NCBI GenBank assembly: GCA_020747065.1 | Contig: JAGMVK010000004.1 | Location: 1,736,001-1,800,000 of the forward strand | Source of the DNA: Cadophora sp. MPI-SDFR-AT-0126 | Lineage: Eukaryota; Ascomycota; Leotiomycetes; Helotiales; Ploettnerulaceae | Length of the DNA: 64,000 nt | Direction: 5' to 3' | Shown: positions 33,000-46,075 of the stretch, one piece after another | How positions within the stretch are numbered: the stretch's first letter is position 1 | How the letters are laid out: each line of letters begins with the position of its first letter | Position numbers and translations under genes: made by a program | The notes under the pieces: model-generated | Told to the model about the DNA's origin: nothing | Databases searched by the model: none | The model's input: only the letters and a program-made list of their open reading frames with translations

Positions 33000-33925
33000 T
33001 AGCTTTTTCTTATATTATCTTATATTACTTTATAAAGATCTAAGCTTTAATAATATTTAGCTTTTCTATAATTATAAGTTCTAGCTTAAGTTATAGCTTA
33101 TTTTAGTCCTAGCTTATATATAGCTTATATTTATATTTAAGCTAATAAGAAGATATACTTAAGAACTTATAAGGTAGTATTAACTAAGTGTAGTCTATTA
33201 TTAGTAGAAGCTTAGATTAGTTATTTTAGTAATAATTTATAAAAAAGTAAAGTCTTTAGTTTAAGTACTAATTTATAATCTTAATTTATTTATTAATCTA
33301 AGTATAATAAGTTATAGAGAGTTTAATCTTAATATTAAGGATCTAATAGAATTTATATTAGAAAGAAGAGATAAACTAAAGTCTTTTATCTAATATAATT
33401 ATCTTAAGTAAATTATTAACCCTTTAGTAATTTATAATAAATAATTAAGTTAAGTTATAAGAAGTATATATAAAATAATATAAGATTAATATAGTTTCTT
33501 TAGAGAATTAATCTATTATAATTAATATTAAGTTATATTCTAACTTATTTTTTAGTATACTCTTAAAGTTTATTATAAGGTATTACTAAAGTTAGTTTAG
33601 GATTAGTAAAAAATATAAGTAATTAAGTATCTTATCTTATTAATAATTAATATAATTATAAGCTAAGTAGTTAGAAATAAATCTAGTAATATCTTTAAGT
33701 ATTTTAAGCTAATAGTACTTAGTTCTAAGAAACTTAAAGGGTTTTAATTTCCTAGGGTAAGCTATAAAGAGCTAATTATATATATACTAGATTAATTATA
33801 TATAAAAATAATTAATATTAGGTACTTAAAGGTAGCTCTTATATAGAAGTAGTCTATTATTCTGAAGTATATACTAAGAGTCAGGTTCTTATAATTCTTA
33901 GCGTTAAACTATTAGAGTCTTATAG
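33000..33925 (-). mobile_element. Inverted Ty3/gypsy integrase fragment
   Basis: This stretch is a diverged reverse complement of about 45.2-46.07 kb; for example the segment near 33,770-33,880 mirrors that near 45,230-45,340 almost base for base. It therefore encodes, on the minus strand, the remains of the same integrase. It belongs with the inverted LTR at 31,706: LTR then integrase from left to right is the expected order for a minus-strand element. Homology stops near 33,925, so the reverse transcriptase part is missing. Confidence 0.72.
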
Positions 33926-34540
33926 TGTAGTAAGGATCGGCCTCGGTATACTTTTGTTACCTGACTTATATACTTAGTATTATACTTAAGCTAAGATCTT
34001 CTTAAAAGATTAGAAAGAATAATAATAGTTTTTTTTCCTTTAATAAGTTTTATACTTCTTTCTTTATTTAATAATTCGTACTCTTTAGATATATAATATT
34101 TCTTAATTCTATCTATCTATTATTTTATAAACCTTATACTTTATATATTATATTTCTACTACTCTCTTATTATATAAAGATTAGAGTCTTCTTTTTTATA
34201 TATATTTTAGTAATTAATATAAGAAATATATTTAGTATATAAAGTATTTAGGTACGTATAATAAAGTATTCCCTTATACTAATTTAGAATTCTTAAGGTT
34301 TAAGGATATTAATTATATAACTATAGAAACTATTTAGTTAGTCCTCTTATAGACTTTAATATAATAATAAAAGCTATAATATTAAGAGATTATACTAAGA
34401 TAATTAAGTTATTCTTTAAAGTAAAGAAGAATCTTAAAGTACTAGAAAAATATAACTTTTTCTTATAGAAGCTTTACTACTATTACTTATTTTATTTAGT
34501 ACCTTTTTTAGGACTTAAGACTTACTTTATATAAGAAAAC

Positions 34541-34678
34541 TGTGACGGCACTTGATTAAGATACGCAACTAGTAGAGGAATAGCTTTTACTACTAGGCCA
34601 AAAGGATACTATATTCAAGGTAGCCTTGAATATACTATTCAACTATACATATAGTAGTCATGTGATATAGCCATCACA
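34541..34678. mobile_element. 138-bp solo LTR with AAAAC target duplication
   Basis: Begins TGTGACGGC and ends GCCATCACA, the short inverted ends typical of Ty3/gypsy LTRs. It is flanked on both sides by the perfect 5-bp direct repeat AAAAC. No internal region remains, so it is a solo LTR (or a very short non-autonomous copy). It retains CA and TG dinucleotides and stands out from its decayed surroundings. Its ends resemble those of the 204-bp LTR but the interiors differ, so it belongs to another family. Confidence 0.85.
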
Positions 34679-34689
34679 AAAACTACTAG

Positions 34690-37600
34690 CTTAAACAGAA
34701 ATTAATTAGCTTTTTATTAGAGCCTAAAAGCTTATAAGTATTAAGAAGAACGAAATTATATAAGGGTTTTAAGTCTAAAATAATTAAGTACTAAAGTATT
34801 TATCTTTATATTTACTGTTTTTAGTTTAAAGCCTTTAGAGTCTTATATACTAGAGTAGAGCTTTCTATTTTAGTATTTTATTATTATAAATATTATTTTA
34901 TAATTAGTTTAGTCTTTCATTTTAGTACTTATTTATAAACTATATTCCTTCTATTATTTATATACTAAATCTTTACTTATTTCAGAAGTAAAAGTAAGAA
35001 GGTTATATAAGGAGAAACTCTATTAATGGATTTTTTATAGTTATCTTTTTTATTATCTTTTCTATTTATAATATATATATATTTCCTTATCTTTTAAAAG
35101 TATAACTAAAAACTTTATTAAATATAAAATCTTTTATATTATTACTTACTATAAAATTAATACTATACTAGTTAATAATACTAGAAATATAAGCTTAAAG
35201 GAGAAGAAGGTAATAAGCTCTAGTAGCTCTAAGCTAACGACTTCTACGAGTGATTTAGTAGATACTCTGTAGATAAGAGTAAAACTAGCTCTACTCTAAG
35301 TACTTCAGAATACTTAGAAGAAACTAAGACCTCTCTTAAGCCCTTATAAGATACTAAGTAGTAGATAAATATTTAGTAATTTATATTACTAACTTGAAGT
35401 ATTAAAGTATTATATTTTAATAGAAGAAAGGTAACTTAATTTCTTAAGAGCTTTATTTACTTATTTCAGAGCTAAAGGATTATCTTAAAGAAAGAAATAA
35501 AGTAGTAAGTTATTAAGTATACTAAGCTTTTTATAATATAGAATTTAGAGAGGCTTCTAAGTTACGCTTCTAATACCTTTTATAAATTTAGCGCTATAAT
35601 TCAGAAGAAATACTAGAGTCTTAACTTACTCTATTAATTTTATATTATTAATTATTTTAATACTTTAATTTAAGACTTTTAGATTCTTTAAGAGATTAAT
35701 TCTAACTTTAGCTTAGTAGTAATTTATTAATTTTATAAAGTCTTTAAAGAAGTTACTAATAACTATAAAAATAAAAGGAATCTTATAAATAAGTAAATTA
35801 TTTTTTAATTCTTATTTATACTTCTAGTATACTTTTAGAAGAAAGTTATAAAGGTTTTAATTTAGTAAGAAGAAAGATAATTTAATATAAATAACTTAGT
35901 ATTATTTTCTAAAGTATATAAAGTAGTAGAAACTAAGATTTCTCTTACTAAGGATATTAATACTTTAGTCTAAGAGTAAAGTATTAGAAGTAAATCCGCG
36001 ATTTACTTTAATATTAATTATTTTACTAAATTAATAGTACTAACTATTTAAGCTAGAGATACTACGAGATTTTAAGCTAATTTTACTACTTATTATAATA
36101 ATATACTTATTACTTAGATTTAATAAGCCTTTTAAGATAAGTCTAAGCTAGTAAAGGCTAATATCTCTAATCGAATTATTATTCTAATTAATAAGGATTT
36201 AATTCTAATTATTTAAAAGATTAAAAATAATACTACTTAAGTATTAGATTACAACCTTAATATAATTACTAAAGGATTAAGGAATCTTTAAATCTAATAA
36301 GGAATAATTAAGTAAATCTTAGATACTTAATTAATATTTAAAATTAACTTAATTTAATATACTAAATAAGCTTAAGAGGAAGTACTGATTTAGTATAGAA
36401 AGAGTTAGTACACTAGTAAATCTAGCTACTATAACTATAGTAATAGTTATTATAGTAATAATAATAAGGGGTATAAGTAGTACTATAATAAATAGCTTCT
36501 AAGGATAAGACTTTAAGCTTTTTACTAATATATAAATTAGTACTATAATTATAAGAAGTTTATTAATCTAAGAATAATTTATAAAGTAAATAATAATAAT
36601 TATATCTATATTAGTTCGTAAGAAGAAGAAAAGCTAAGGTACTTTATTATATTTCCTAATAGTAATATACTTTAAAAATAGGAGGTACTAAAGAAAGTAC
36701 TTAATATTATATATAATTCTAATCTAGTAAAAAGAGTTTAAGTAAAGAAGGATTTTCTTAACTTATAAGTATAAGCTATACTAGTATAAGAGTTGATTTA
36801 TAATAATTTAATAAAGAGTTTAGAAGTTAAGCTTAATTTTAGATTCTTTAATATCTTAGATATTCTTATATAAATATTTTATAATTAAGATATTTTAGTT
36901 AAAGTCTAAAACTTCTATATATAAATTAAAAGAGATATAAAGACTAAGGAATTCTAAGTATAATTAGTAGAGACTAGAACTTACTTTATTATTTCTTAAA
37001 AGTAATTATATAATATAAAAGCTAAACTTTAAGATAAAATTAAGGTATATACCTCTTATAAAAAAGCTAGGTTTTTTAAAGAAATAACTAGAGGAATTTA
37101 GTTTACTAAAGCTTAGGAAAATACTCGCTTTTTAAGTATAATAGATATTAATAATCCTAAGGAAACTTATAAAATACTTATAGAAATCCTTAAATAAAAT
37201 ATAAAAAAAGCTAGCTCTATTAAGTCTTCGATTATCTCTAAAGCTTTAGTACTACTATTATTAATTCATAAGATAAGAAAGGAATTAGTACTTACTCTAG
37301 TTCTTTCTCTAATAGTACTAAAACTAAGTATTTAAGAGCTAAACTTAAGAAATCCTTATATATATATAATACTTTATTTTAAAATAGCTATAAATATAAA
37401 ATAGTATTAGATAAGTTACTAAACTAGATAAAGATCTTTAGAAATCTTATTCTAAGGGAGTTAATAGTATTAATTAGCTTACTTAAAGTAGTAAAAGCCT
37501 TTACTAAGGCTATTAATTAAATAATACAATAACACGGAAAAGAAGTTCTATAAGTAAAAAAGGTAAGAGTTTAATTACTAGAAGTTTTAATAAAGTTAAA

Positions 37601-40600
37601 TAATATTCTTTAGTAAAGACTAATACTTTAGCTTCTACTTATTATTATTAATAAATATAAAGAAGAAAATACTAAGTTATAAGGTAATAACTTAAATAAT
37701 AATATTATATTCCTAGAAAAATCCCCTTACGATTTATCTACCTTAAATATAAGTATATATTACTATATATTACTTTAGAAATAGTTTCATAAATATAAGA
37801 GAGTTAAACTAAAGTAGTATAACTTTATACTAAAACTCAGGAGCTATTAGTAAAGTTAGCGGGCTTAAACTGCTTAATTAATAAAGGCGCTAGTCTTATA
37901 TTTAGTACTCTTTTTACTAATTAGCTTAATTCCTTTACTTAGACTCTCTTTACTTACCTTTTTTATAAGCTTAAGGCAATCTTTTTTATAATACTAGTAA
38001 TACTATTATATATATAGTAATATTAACTCTTTAATAAGTATATTTATTAGTAAGGCGTTTAGTATTAACCCTAATAAAACTAGCCTTAATAGAATATAAT
38101 TATACTACTCTCTAACTCCGAAGCTAGTAATAATAATACTTAGAAGAATAATAATTAGTAATATTTAAGCTACTCTAAATACTAGAGCTAAAGTTAATTA
38201 TATAATACTAAAGGTAATAGTAAAGCTTAAGCTAGTTATTACTAATAGTTATAATATAGCTTTAAAAATAATTACTAGTACTAAGTCTTAGTTTCTTAGA
38301 TTTACTAATAATATTTTTATAGTAATTAGAAATTATATTATTTATATAAGGTTTATATTATAAATACTTCTAGAGTTAAAATTATTCTAGAGTTTTTATT
38401 CTTCTAAAAGGCTAAGCTAACTTTTTATTACTCTTTTAACTATAATAATAAGAAAGTCCTTACTAATTTATAAGATTCTCGCTCTTATCTTATTACTACT
38501 ATTAAAATAAATAATACTATAGAGAAAACTAAAGATACTAAAGTACTAAAGAAATAGTAAATAATTAAAATAGTCTATTAAGATAAAAATAATAATTATA
38601 ATTCCTAAGATGAATTTTTAGGAAATAAATAGCTAACTATAAATAAAGTATAGTAATTAGAGTAATAGAATACTTTATATTTATAATAACTCTTATACTT
38701 AAGGGTAAGCTTAATAAAAGGGAGGATAATACTTAGATTTCTAATTTTAGTTTTAACTTATTTAAATTAGCTATTATAATACCTTTAATTTCTAAGATAA
38801 AACTTATAATAATTATTAAATTTATTAAAAGAGAGTTTTATATTCTAGAATTAACTCTTTAAAATTTCGCCCTAGGGATTATTATTAAGAAAGCTTTATT
38901 AGACCCTTTCTTAGTTATTAACTTTAAATTAATATTCTAGTTTATTATAAGCTATAATAAGCTTAATATAAAATACTCTTACTATAGGAAGCCTTAGTAA
39001 TTATATACTATTCAAATTAATATAATATATAAATTAAAAGCAAAGAAAGTATAATTAATTAATAAAGTAAACTAAATAAAAGAAGTTCTTAGTAAGAAAG
39101 ATAACTAATATAAGAGGTTTTAAGTAAAAGATACTTAGTAAGATTAATATAGAAGATTTTAGTACCCTTTACTACCTTAATTCTTAAACTTACCTTAAGA
39201 TTTAAGACTTACTCTAAAAAAGTTAGTAAAACTTAATATTAGTAGTATACTATAGCTAGAAAAGAGAGCTCTTCTTAATAAAATAATACTAAACTAAGAG
39301 AGAGTTATAATATTTAAGTAGCTTAAGTATAAATAGTTTTATAAAAATATTTCTTTACTAGTAATTATTAAGATAATACCTTATAAAGCGTAATAAGCTC
39401 CTAATTTTCCGCTACTTAGAGTATTAGTACTTAAAGTTATAGAAATAATATAAAAGTAATTAGATAAAGAAGTACTTAAACTCTCTAAGAAACCTTACTA
39501 AAATACTTAATTTCTTATTAAGAAAAAGAAGTTTAGAAAATATAAGCTTATTAACTCAGTGATTATACTAAATATAATAATTTAAAGAAACGTAAACTTA
39601 TCTTTATTAATAGATAAATTCTCTAAGGAATTTATAGACTACTAAATCATTAGCCTTATAAACCTTTATTCTAGCTATAACTAGTAAATACTTTACTAAT
39701 TAAGCTGAGATATAATAGTATTTTATATACTATATATAAAGCTAGTTAGAAATACTACCTTACCTTAAGAGTATACTAATTTAATTACTTAATTTATATA
39801 AATAATATTAAGAATCTTAAAAGATATTATACTAACTATTACTATACTATTTCTTAATAGTATAAGTATTAAAAGCTCTTATATAGACTATAATTAAGCT
39901 ACTATCTTTCTAGGAATTTACTAATTTATAATAAAGTATATTACTAATCTTAATAAAACTCTAAAAAGACTTAAAAGAGCTAGAGTAACTATTAGAACTA
40001 AATTATAGTTCTGCCTTAATGAGCTAGATATTATAAGTTATACTTATAATTTAAAGAGCAAAGAATTATTAATAGTATATTTTATTAAAATATAGAATTA
40101 AGAAAAGCTGAAATACTTCTTTAATATTAAGGGATTTCTTAGGCTTATTATATACTTTTGAATTTAGATTAAAGATTTCTGATTTATTACTAAACTCTTT
40201 TATAACCTTTTAAGAAAAAGTGTCTCTTTTCTATTTGAACTAAATAGACTTATAAGTAAAGCTATAAAAGTACTTTAAATAAGTATATCTTATATAATAT
40301 AAGAGTAAATACTAGAATAAGACTAAATATAATTATAATACTATAAAAAGAGAGTATAAAGAAATGCTTTATATTCTAAAAAAGCTAAAGATTTAGCTTA
40401 TAAGAATATACTTTATTCTAGAAACAGATACTAATACCTTAGTAGTATAATTTAATAGCGCTATTAATAATTACTTTAAAACTATACTTACGAGATAACT
40501 TACTTAAATAAAGCTCTTTAATTTCAAAGTTTAGTATATTAAAGGTTCTATATATACTTCTATAAATACTCTTTCTAGAAGACTTAGATACTTAAATAAT

Positions 40601-40659
40601 ATAAATTATAATAATAATACTTTTAATAATAATAAAGATTAGATTCTTTTAGAACTTAG
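34690..40659 (+). mobile_element. Ty3/gypsy remnant A (gag-pol, truncated)
   Basis: Decayed plus-strand element. Reading through RIP-type stops, 39.5-40.1 kb gives reverse transcriptase: KYKLINSVI, the family-specific DKFSKEFIDYQI and SLINLYSSYNQ, then TTLPQEYTN. About 40.2-40.65 kb gives RNase H with FILETDTNTLVVQF-like and YIKGS...LSRRL-like segments. The 34.9-37 kb part is probably gag but I could not place a zinc knuckle. The element stops exactly where the 204-bp LTR of element B begins at 40,660, so its integrase is missing or displaced. The whole coding region is dead. Confidence 0.75.
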
Positions 40660-40863
40660 TGTGACGGATAGTCTGCGTAGTCACGTGTATATCGCAGATC
40701 ACGGGACTTAGGAATCACAAGAGGTGACTAAATGTAATATTACGATAGGACTAGTAGCTGTATCTTCTGTACTTAAGCTCGAGGCTCTTATTAAAACCTC
40801 CTTTCTCTTTATCTTTTTTACTTTATATTATAGCTATTAATAAACTTCTGTTAAGCTATTATA
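40660..40863 (+). mobile_element. 204-bp LTR of element B, direct orientation
   Basis: Starts TGTGACGGATAGTCTGCG with its first ~130 bp largely unmutated, and ends in a sequence that becomes CCGTTGAGCCGTCACA when RIP-type C-to-T and G-to-A changes are allowed for. That end is identical to the intact end of the inverted copy at 31,706. It interrupts element A just after its RNase H. The flanks share TTAG (left CTTAG, right TTAGA), so a solo LTR with a 4-bp duplication is a competing reading to a 5' LTR. Confidence 0.8.
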
Positions 40864-43800
40864 TTAGAAAAGACTACTCTTACTTATAAAGGTCCTAATA
40901 TTCTTAGCTAATTCCTTAAGTACTTATTAAGTATAATCAAGTTATACCTTTAGCTCCCCTCTCTCTCTTTCTCCCTCTTATAATGTACTTATTTTCTCGA
41001 GCACCTTTTAAGCGTAGTTAAGTTATATATTATAAGGTATTACTTCTCTTTTACTATACTAAAACTTCCTTTAGATAAGTAAAACTAATTCTTTTAAAAA
41101 ATCTAATAAGACTTATTATAGTTCTTTTAGAGCTCCTTCCTTTACTTACTTATTAGTGTTTCTCCTCTTTTTAATAGTTAATTAATTTTACCTTTCTTAT
41201 ACTAATAAACCCCTTACTATTACTTAATCCTTCCCTTATATTCCCTCTTATTACTAAATTAAAAAGTATAGATAAAATAATCTTATATTATCTAGCTTAT
41301 ACTCTAATATTATATCTCTAATAAATAATAACTTCGAAGATAAGGATACTAAGTAGATCTTAGTTATATAGCTAAAATAAACTTAAAAGGACTTCTAAAA
41401 GTTATTAAAGAAACTAAGTAAGTAATAAGATAAGTAGAATAAGACTATATAATAAGTCTTTACTCTTTTAAAGTAATTAAGTACTTAGAATTCCCTTAGT
41501 AATAATAAAGATTTAAGTAGTAATAACTCTCTTAATAAAGACTCTAGTCCTTTTTATCTTACTAACTAAACTTATTATTTAAGTTATAGAAAATATTTCT
41601 AGGAATTACATATTAATAAATTCTCTAGTAATTCTAAGGGCTTAAAGTAATATACTTAGTCCGTATTAATACTAAATAAGCTAGATATTAATTCTAATTA
41701 TTACTTCGATAAAAAGTCCTATATTATTATAGTATATAACTATACTAAAAGAAATACCTAAAGCTACTTACTACTATACTTTAAATAAGGAGTAATAGAA
41801 CTATTTATTAATACTAAAGAAATAATTAATTACCTAAGTAGTATTTATAGTAATACTTTTAAAAAATAAGATACTAAAATAGTCTTAAATAAATTATAGA
41901 TATCCTTAATAAAATTATTTATAGAATACTACTTCTACTTTCTTAAATTAGTTTAAAATACTTATATCTTCTTTAATAAATACCTTATAACCTGCTTTTA
42001 TAACTCTCTCTACTTATTCTTATAAGACTAAACTATATATAAGTTTACTTCTAATAAAAGTTTTTAAGACTTTATCTTTACTATAGATTTCTTAAATAAA
42101 AAGATTTATTATACTTAAGAATAACGCTACTAGAATACTCTTCTAATTTATATAATACTCTTATCTACTTAAAATCCTTTAACTCTATTTCTATAAAAAA
42201 GTATAATTATTTTCTCTCTTATAAATAATATTACTTTAACTCTTATAGTTTCCGCACTCCTTTAATTACTTCCTATAGCTCCTAGCGCCTGAAAACCTAC
42301 TACTTATTAGAACTATAAAAAAGTAAAGTATATAGCTAAAGATTACTCTAAGCTTTATAATCCTACTAACTTAAGTATTTTAAAAATTAAAGTATTAGAA
42401 TAATTCTTAAGTAAAGACTTCTTTAAAGCTAATAAAAACTAGAAGGAACTAGAGGATACTACTAATTTAGAAAACTAAAGACCTTAAGAAAAGACTTCTT
42501 CTTAAGGTAAATAATTAATCTCTAAGAAATTAATATGTATTAATTAATAAGTAGTAAAAGTTTTACTATTTCTTATATATTATTTTATAATAGTATTAGA
42601 ATTACTTTTTTTATATTATTTAACTCTAGAATAAGTAGATTTACTTTTATTAATACTAAACTTACTAAAGATCTTACTAAGAAGTTTAGTATTACTCTTA
42701 CTTTACTTCTTAATCTTATATAAGTAAAAGGTTATAATAGTTAAGCTAATAATATTATATTATATATTATTCTTTTAAATATATTAATTAATTAATAAGT
42801 TTAAAAATAAATCTTTTTTATACTATTAGACCTTAGAAACTACAAGATTATCTTAAGATAAACTTAAATAGTTTACTTTAATATATAATTTAATATTAAG
42901 AATTAAAGCTTAGTATAGCCTTATAATAAAGATATTCTTATAATACTCCTAAGACTCTTATATACTACTTATAATACTATATATCTTCTAAATTCTTATA
43001 ATATCTGAATTACTAATTAATAAGATATCTTTTAATAATAAGTAATAATAAATAAGGAAACACTACTTAACAAACTTAAGATATTACTATAACTACTATT
43101 AGTATTACTAATAAATAGCTAATAGAGCTATAAATTATAGAGCTACTTTTTTATAAGTCTTAATATATATCCTTATTACTTACTATATATTATATTACTT
43201 ACTAAGTAATATAAAAGAAATACTATAGTACTAAATAACTTTATAATTAATATTATTAAGAAAACTAAGCTATCTCTTATAAGTACTTTACTTATACTTA
43301 AGTAATAGTAATTACTAACTTACTTTAGTAGATAAAAAAAGAACTTTATAATCTTATACTTAATAAACTTTACTTAATTACTTTTATATAAGGAATTCTT
43401 ATATATTAATACTTAATTCTAAAATAAAAGACTCTACTAAAGATAAATATTACTAAGATTAATATAATAGCTTTCTATTATACTTTTTATTAGAAAAAGT
43501 TAAAGTTCTTTATAATTATATTAAGTAAGATAAATAAAGCTATTAATTAAGTAACTTAAAAAGCTAAGCTATAAGTACTTCCTACTAAAAAAGAAATCCT
43601 ATAAAAATATCTTATAAAAGAAACTCTTTTTTAGTATTAGAAATATATTACTATATTCTTAAAGACTACTACTAATACTCTTCTTAACTTAATACTAGAA
43701 TTAAACTATAAGATTAAGTTAAAAGCTGAAATTAATTATAATTATAAGCTATTATATTAATAAAGTAAAATAGAACTCTAAATAATAAAGAAATACCTTA

Positions 43801-46075
43801 AGAAAAACTTTAATAAAAGTTTTATTATTCTTAATTATACTTCTTTTACTTATTCTATCTTATTTATTAAGAAACTAAATAATAGCTTATACTTTTATAT
43901 TAACTACTAAAGATTAAATAAGATTATATAAAAAGATTAATACTTATTACTCTTAATTAATAAAGTCTTTATATATCTTAGATAAGCTAAGGTCTTTACT
44001 AAAATTAATATCTAGAGTACTTTCTACTATATATAAATAAACTTAACTTCTAAAGAGTATACTATATTTTAGATCTACTATAGAAGTTATAAGTATAAAG
44101 TTATACTCTTTAGACTTACTAATAGTCTTATAATATTTTAATAGTATATAAATAATATCCTTTTTAATTACCTTAATATATTCTATATTATATACTTAGA
44201 TAATATTATTATATACTCTAATAACTCTTTATAATATAAGAAATATATTAAGAAAGTCTTATACTACTTATAATAATATTATTTTTTAATAAATATTTAA
44301 AAAAGTAAATTCTATATTAAGAAGATTAAATTCCTTAGCTTTTTTATTATTATAAAAAAGATTAAGATTAATTTAGTAGCTATAAAGTATATATAAAATT
44401 AGATCTCTTTTACTATAATCTAAGAAATCTAGTCTTTCTTTAGTTTCTATAATTTCTATTATAAGTTTATTCTAAATTATAGTAAGATAACTAAACCTTT
44501 AACAGAGTTAATAAAAATATTAACTTCTTTTAAGATAACTTTTACTTAACTTATAGCTTTCTAAGACCTAAAGAAAGCTATATTAGCTTTAAAATATCTG
44601 AAATACTATAATATATTACTAGAAATTCAGATTAAGATTAATATTTTAGATAAAGTAATTATAAGTATATTCTTATAAAAGTATAAAGATAACTAGTATC
44701 TAATTTTATTCTTATTTAAAATAATAAGTCTTATTAAACTAAATTATAATATTTATAATAAGGAAATACTAGTAATTATATAATTACTAACTTATTAGTA
44801 TATAGAATTAGTATCTTAATTTAATTACTAGTACTTTTAAGTTTTTTCTAATTATAAAGCTTTAGAATATTTTATAATTACTAAGAAGCTTATAAGAAGA
44901 TAAGTAAAATAATCTGAAATTCTAGTAGACTTTTACTTTATAATAATATACTACTTAAGTAATTAGAATACTGTTATTTAATATACTATTATATTATAAA
45001 TAAGATATTAGAAATTAAATTAAGATAAAAGATAAACTTTATACTTATATATTAATTTACTTAGACTAAATTAACTCTTATATCTTTTATAAATTAGATT
45101 AATTACTTAATATCTATACTCTAGCTTTTATAAAGTTTAATATAAATAAGGAGATAAACCTTATTATAGAACTAATTTATATTAATTAAACTTATAAAGC
45201 TCTAATAATTTAATACTAAGAATTATAAGAACTTAACTCTTAGTATATACTTTAAAATAATAGATTACTTCTATATAAGAGCTACTTCTAAGTACTTAAT
45301 ATTAATTATTTTTATATATAACTAATCTAATATATATATAATTAGCTCTTTATTACTTACTTTAGGAAATTAAAGACTTTTAAGCTTCTTAGAACTAAGT
45401 ACTATTAGCTTAAAATACTTAAAGATATTACTAGATTTATTTTTAATTATTTAGCTTATAATTATACTAACTATTAATAAGATAAGATACTTAGCTACTT
45501 ATACTCTTTATTAATCCTAAATTAACTCTAATGATATCTAATAATAAATTTTAAAAATATACTAAAGGATAAGTTTAAGTATAACTTAATATTAATTATA
45601 ATAGATTAGTTCTCTAAGAAAGCTATATTAATCTTATATTACTTTATATATACTTCTTATAACTTAGCTTAACTATTTATTATAAATTACTAGAGATTTA
45701 ATAGTTTATTTAAGATAATTATATTAAATAAAAAACTTTAGTTTATCTTTTTTTTCTAATATAAGTTTTATTTAATCTTTAGTATTAAGATTAAACTCTT
45801 TATAACTTATTATACTTAAACTAATAATTAGACTAAAATTATAAATTAGTACTTAAATTAAAGACTTTACTTTTTTATAAATTACTATTAAGATAACTAG
45901 TCTAAGCTTCTATTAATAATAGACTACGCTTAGTTAATACTACTTTATAAGTCCTTAAGTATATCTTTTTATTAGCTTAAATATAAATATAAGTTATATA
46001 TAAGCTAAAACTAAAATAAGTTATAACTTAAGCTAGAACTTATAATTATAGAAAAGCTAAATATTACTAAGGCTT
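40864..46075 (+). mobile_element. Ty3/gypsy remnant B (gag, RT, RNase H, integrase)
   Basis: Decayed plus-strand element downstream of the 204-bp LTR. Readable domains: reverse transcriptase at about 43.78-44.5 kb with YLDNIIIYSNN (the YLDD box with one changed residue); RNase H at 44.6-45.0 kb with NKEILVII and FSNYKALEYFIITKKL; and integrase core at 45.59-45.96 kb with ILIIIDQFSKKAILI and IINQYLN-like signatures. At about 46,075 the integrase C-terminal part ends abruptly and the reverse transcriptase of another element begins. The inverted copy at 33 kb continues further, showing that B is truncated here. Confidence 0.75.
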
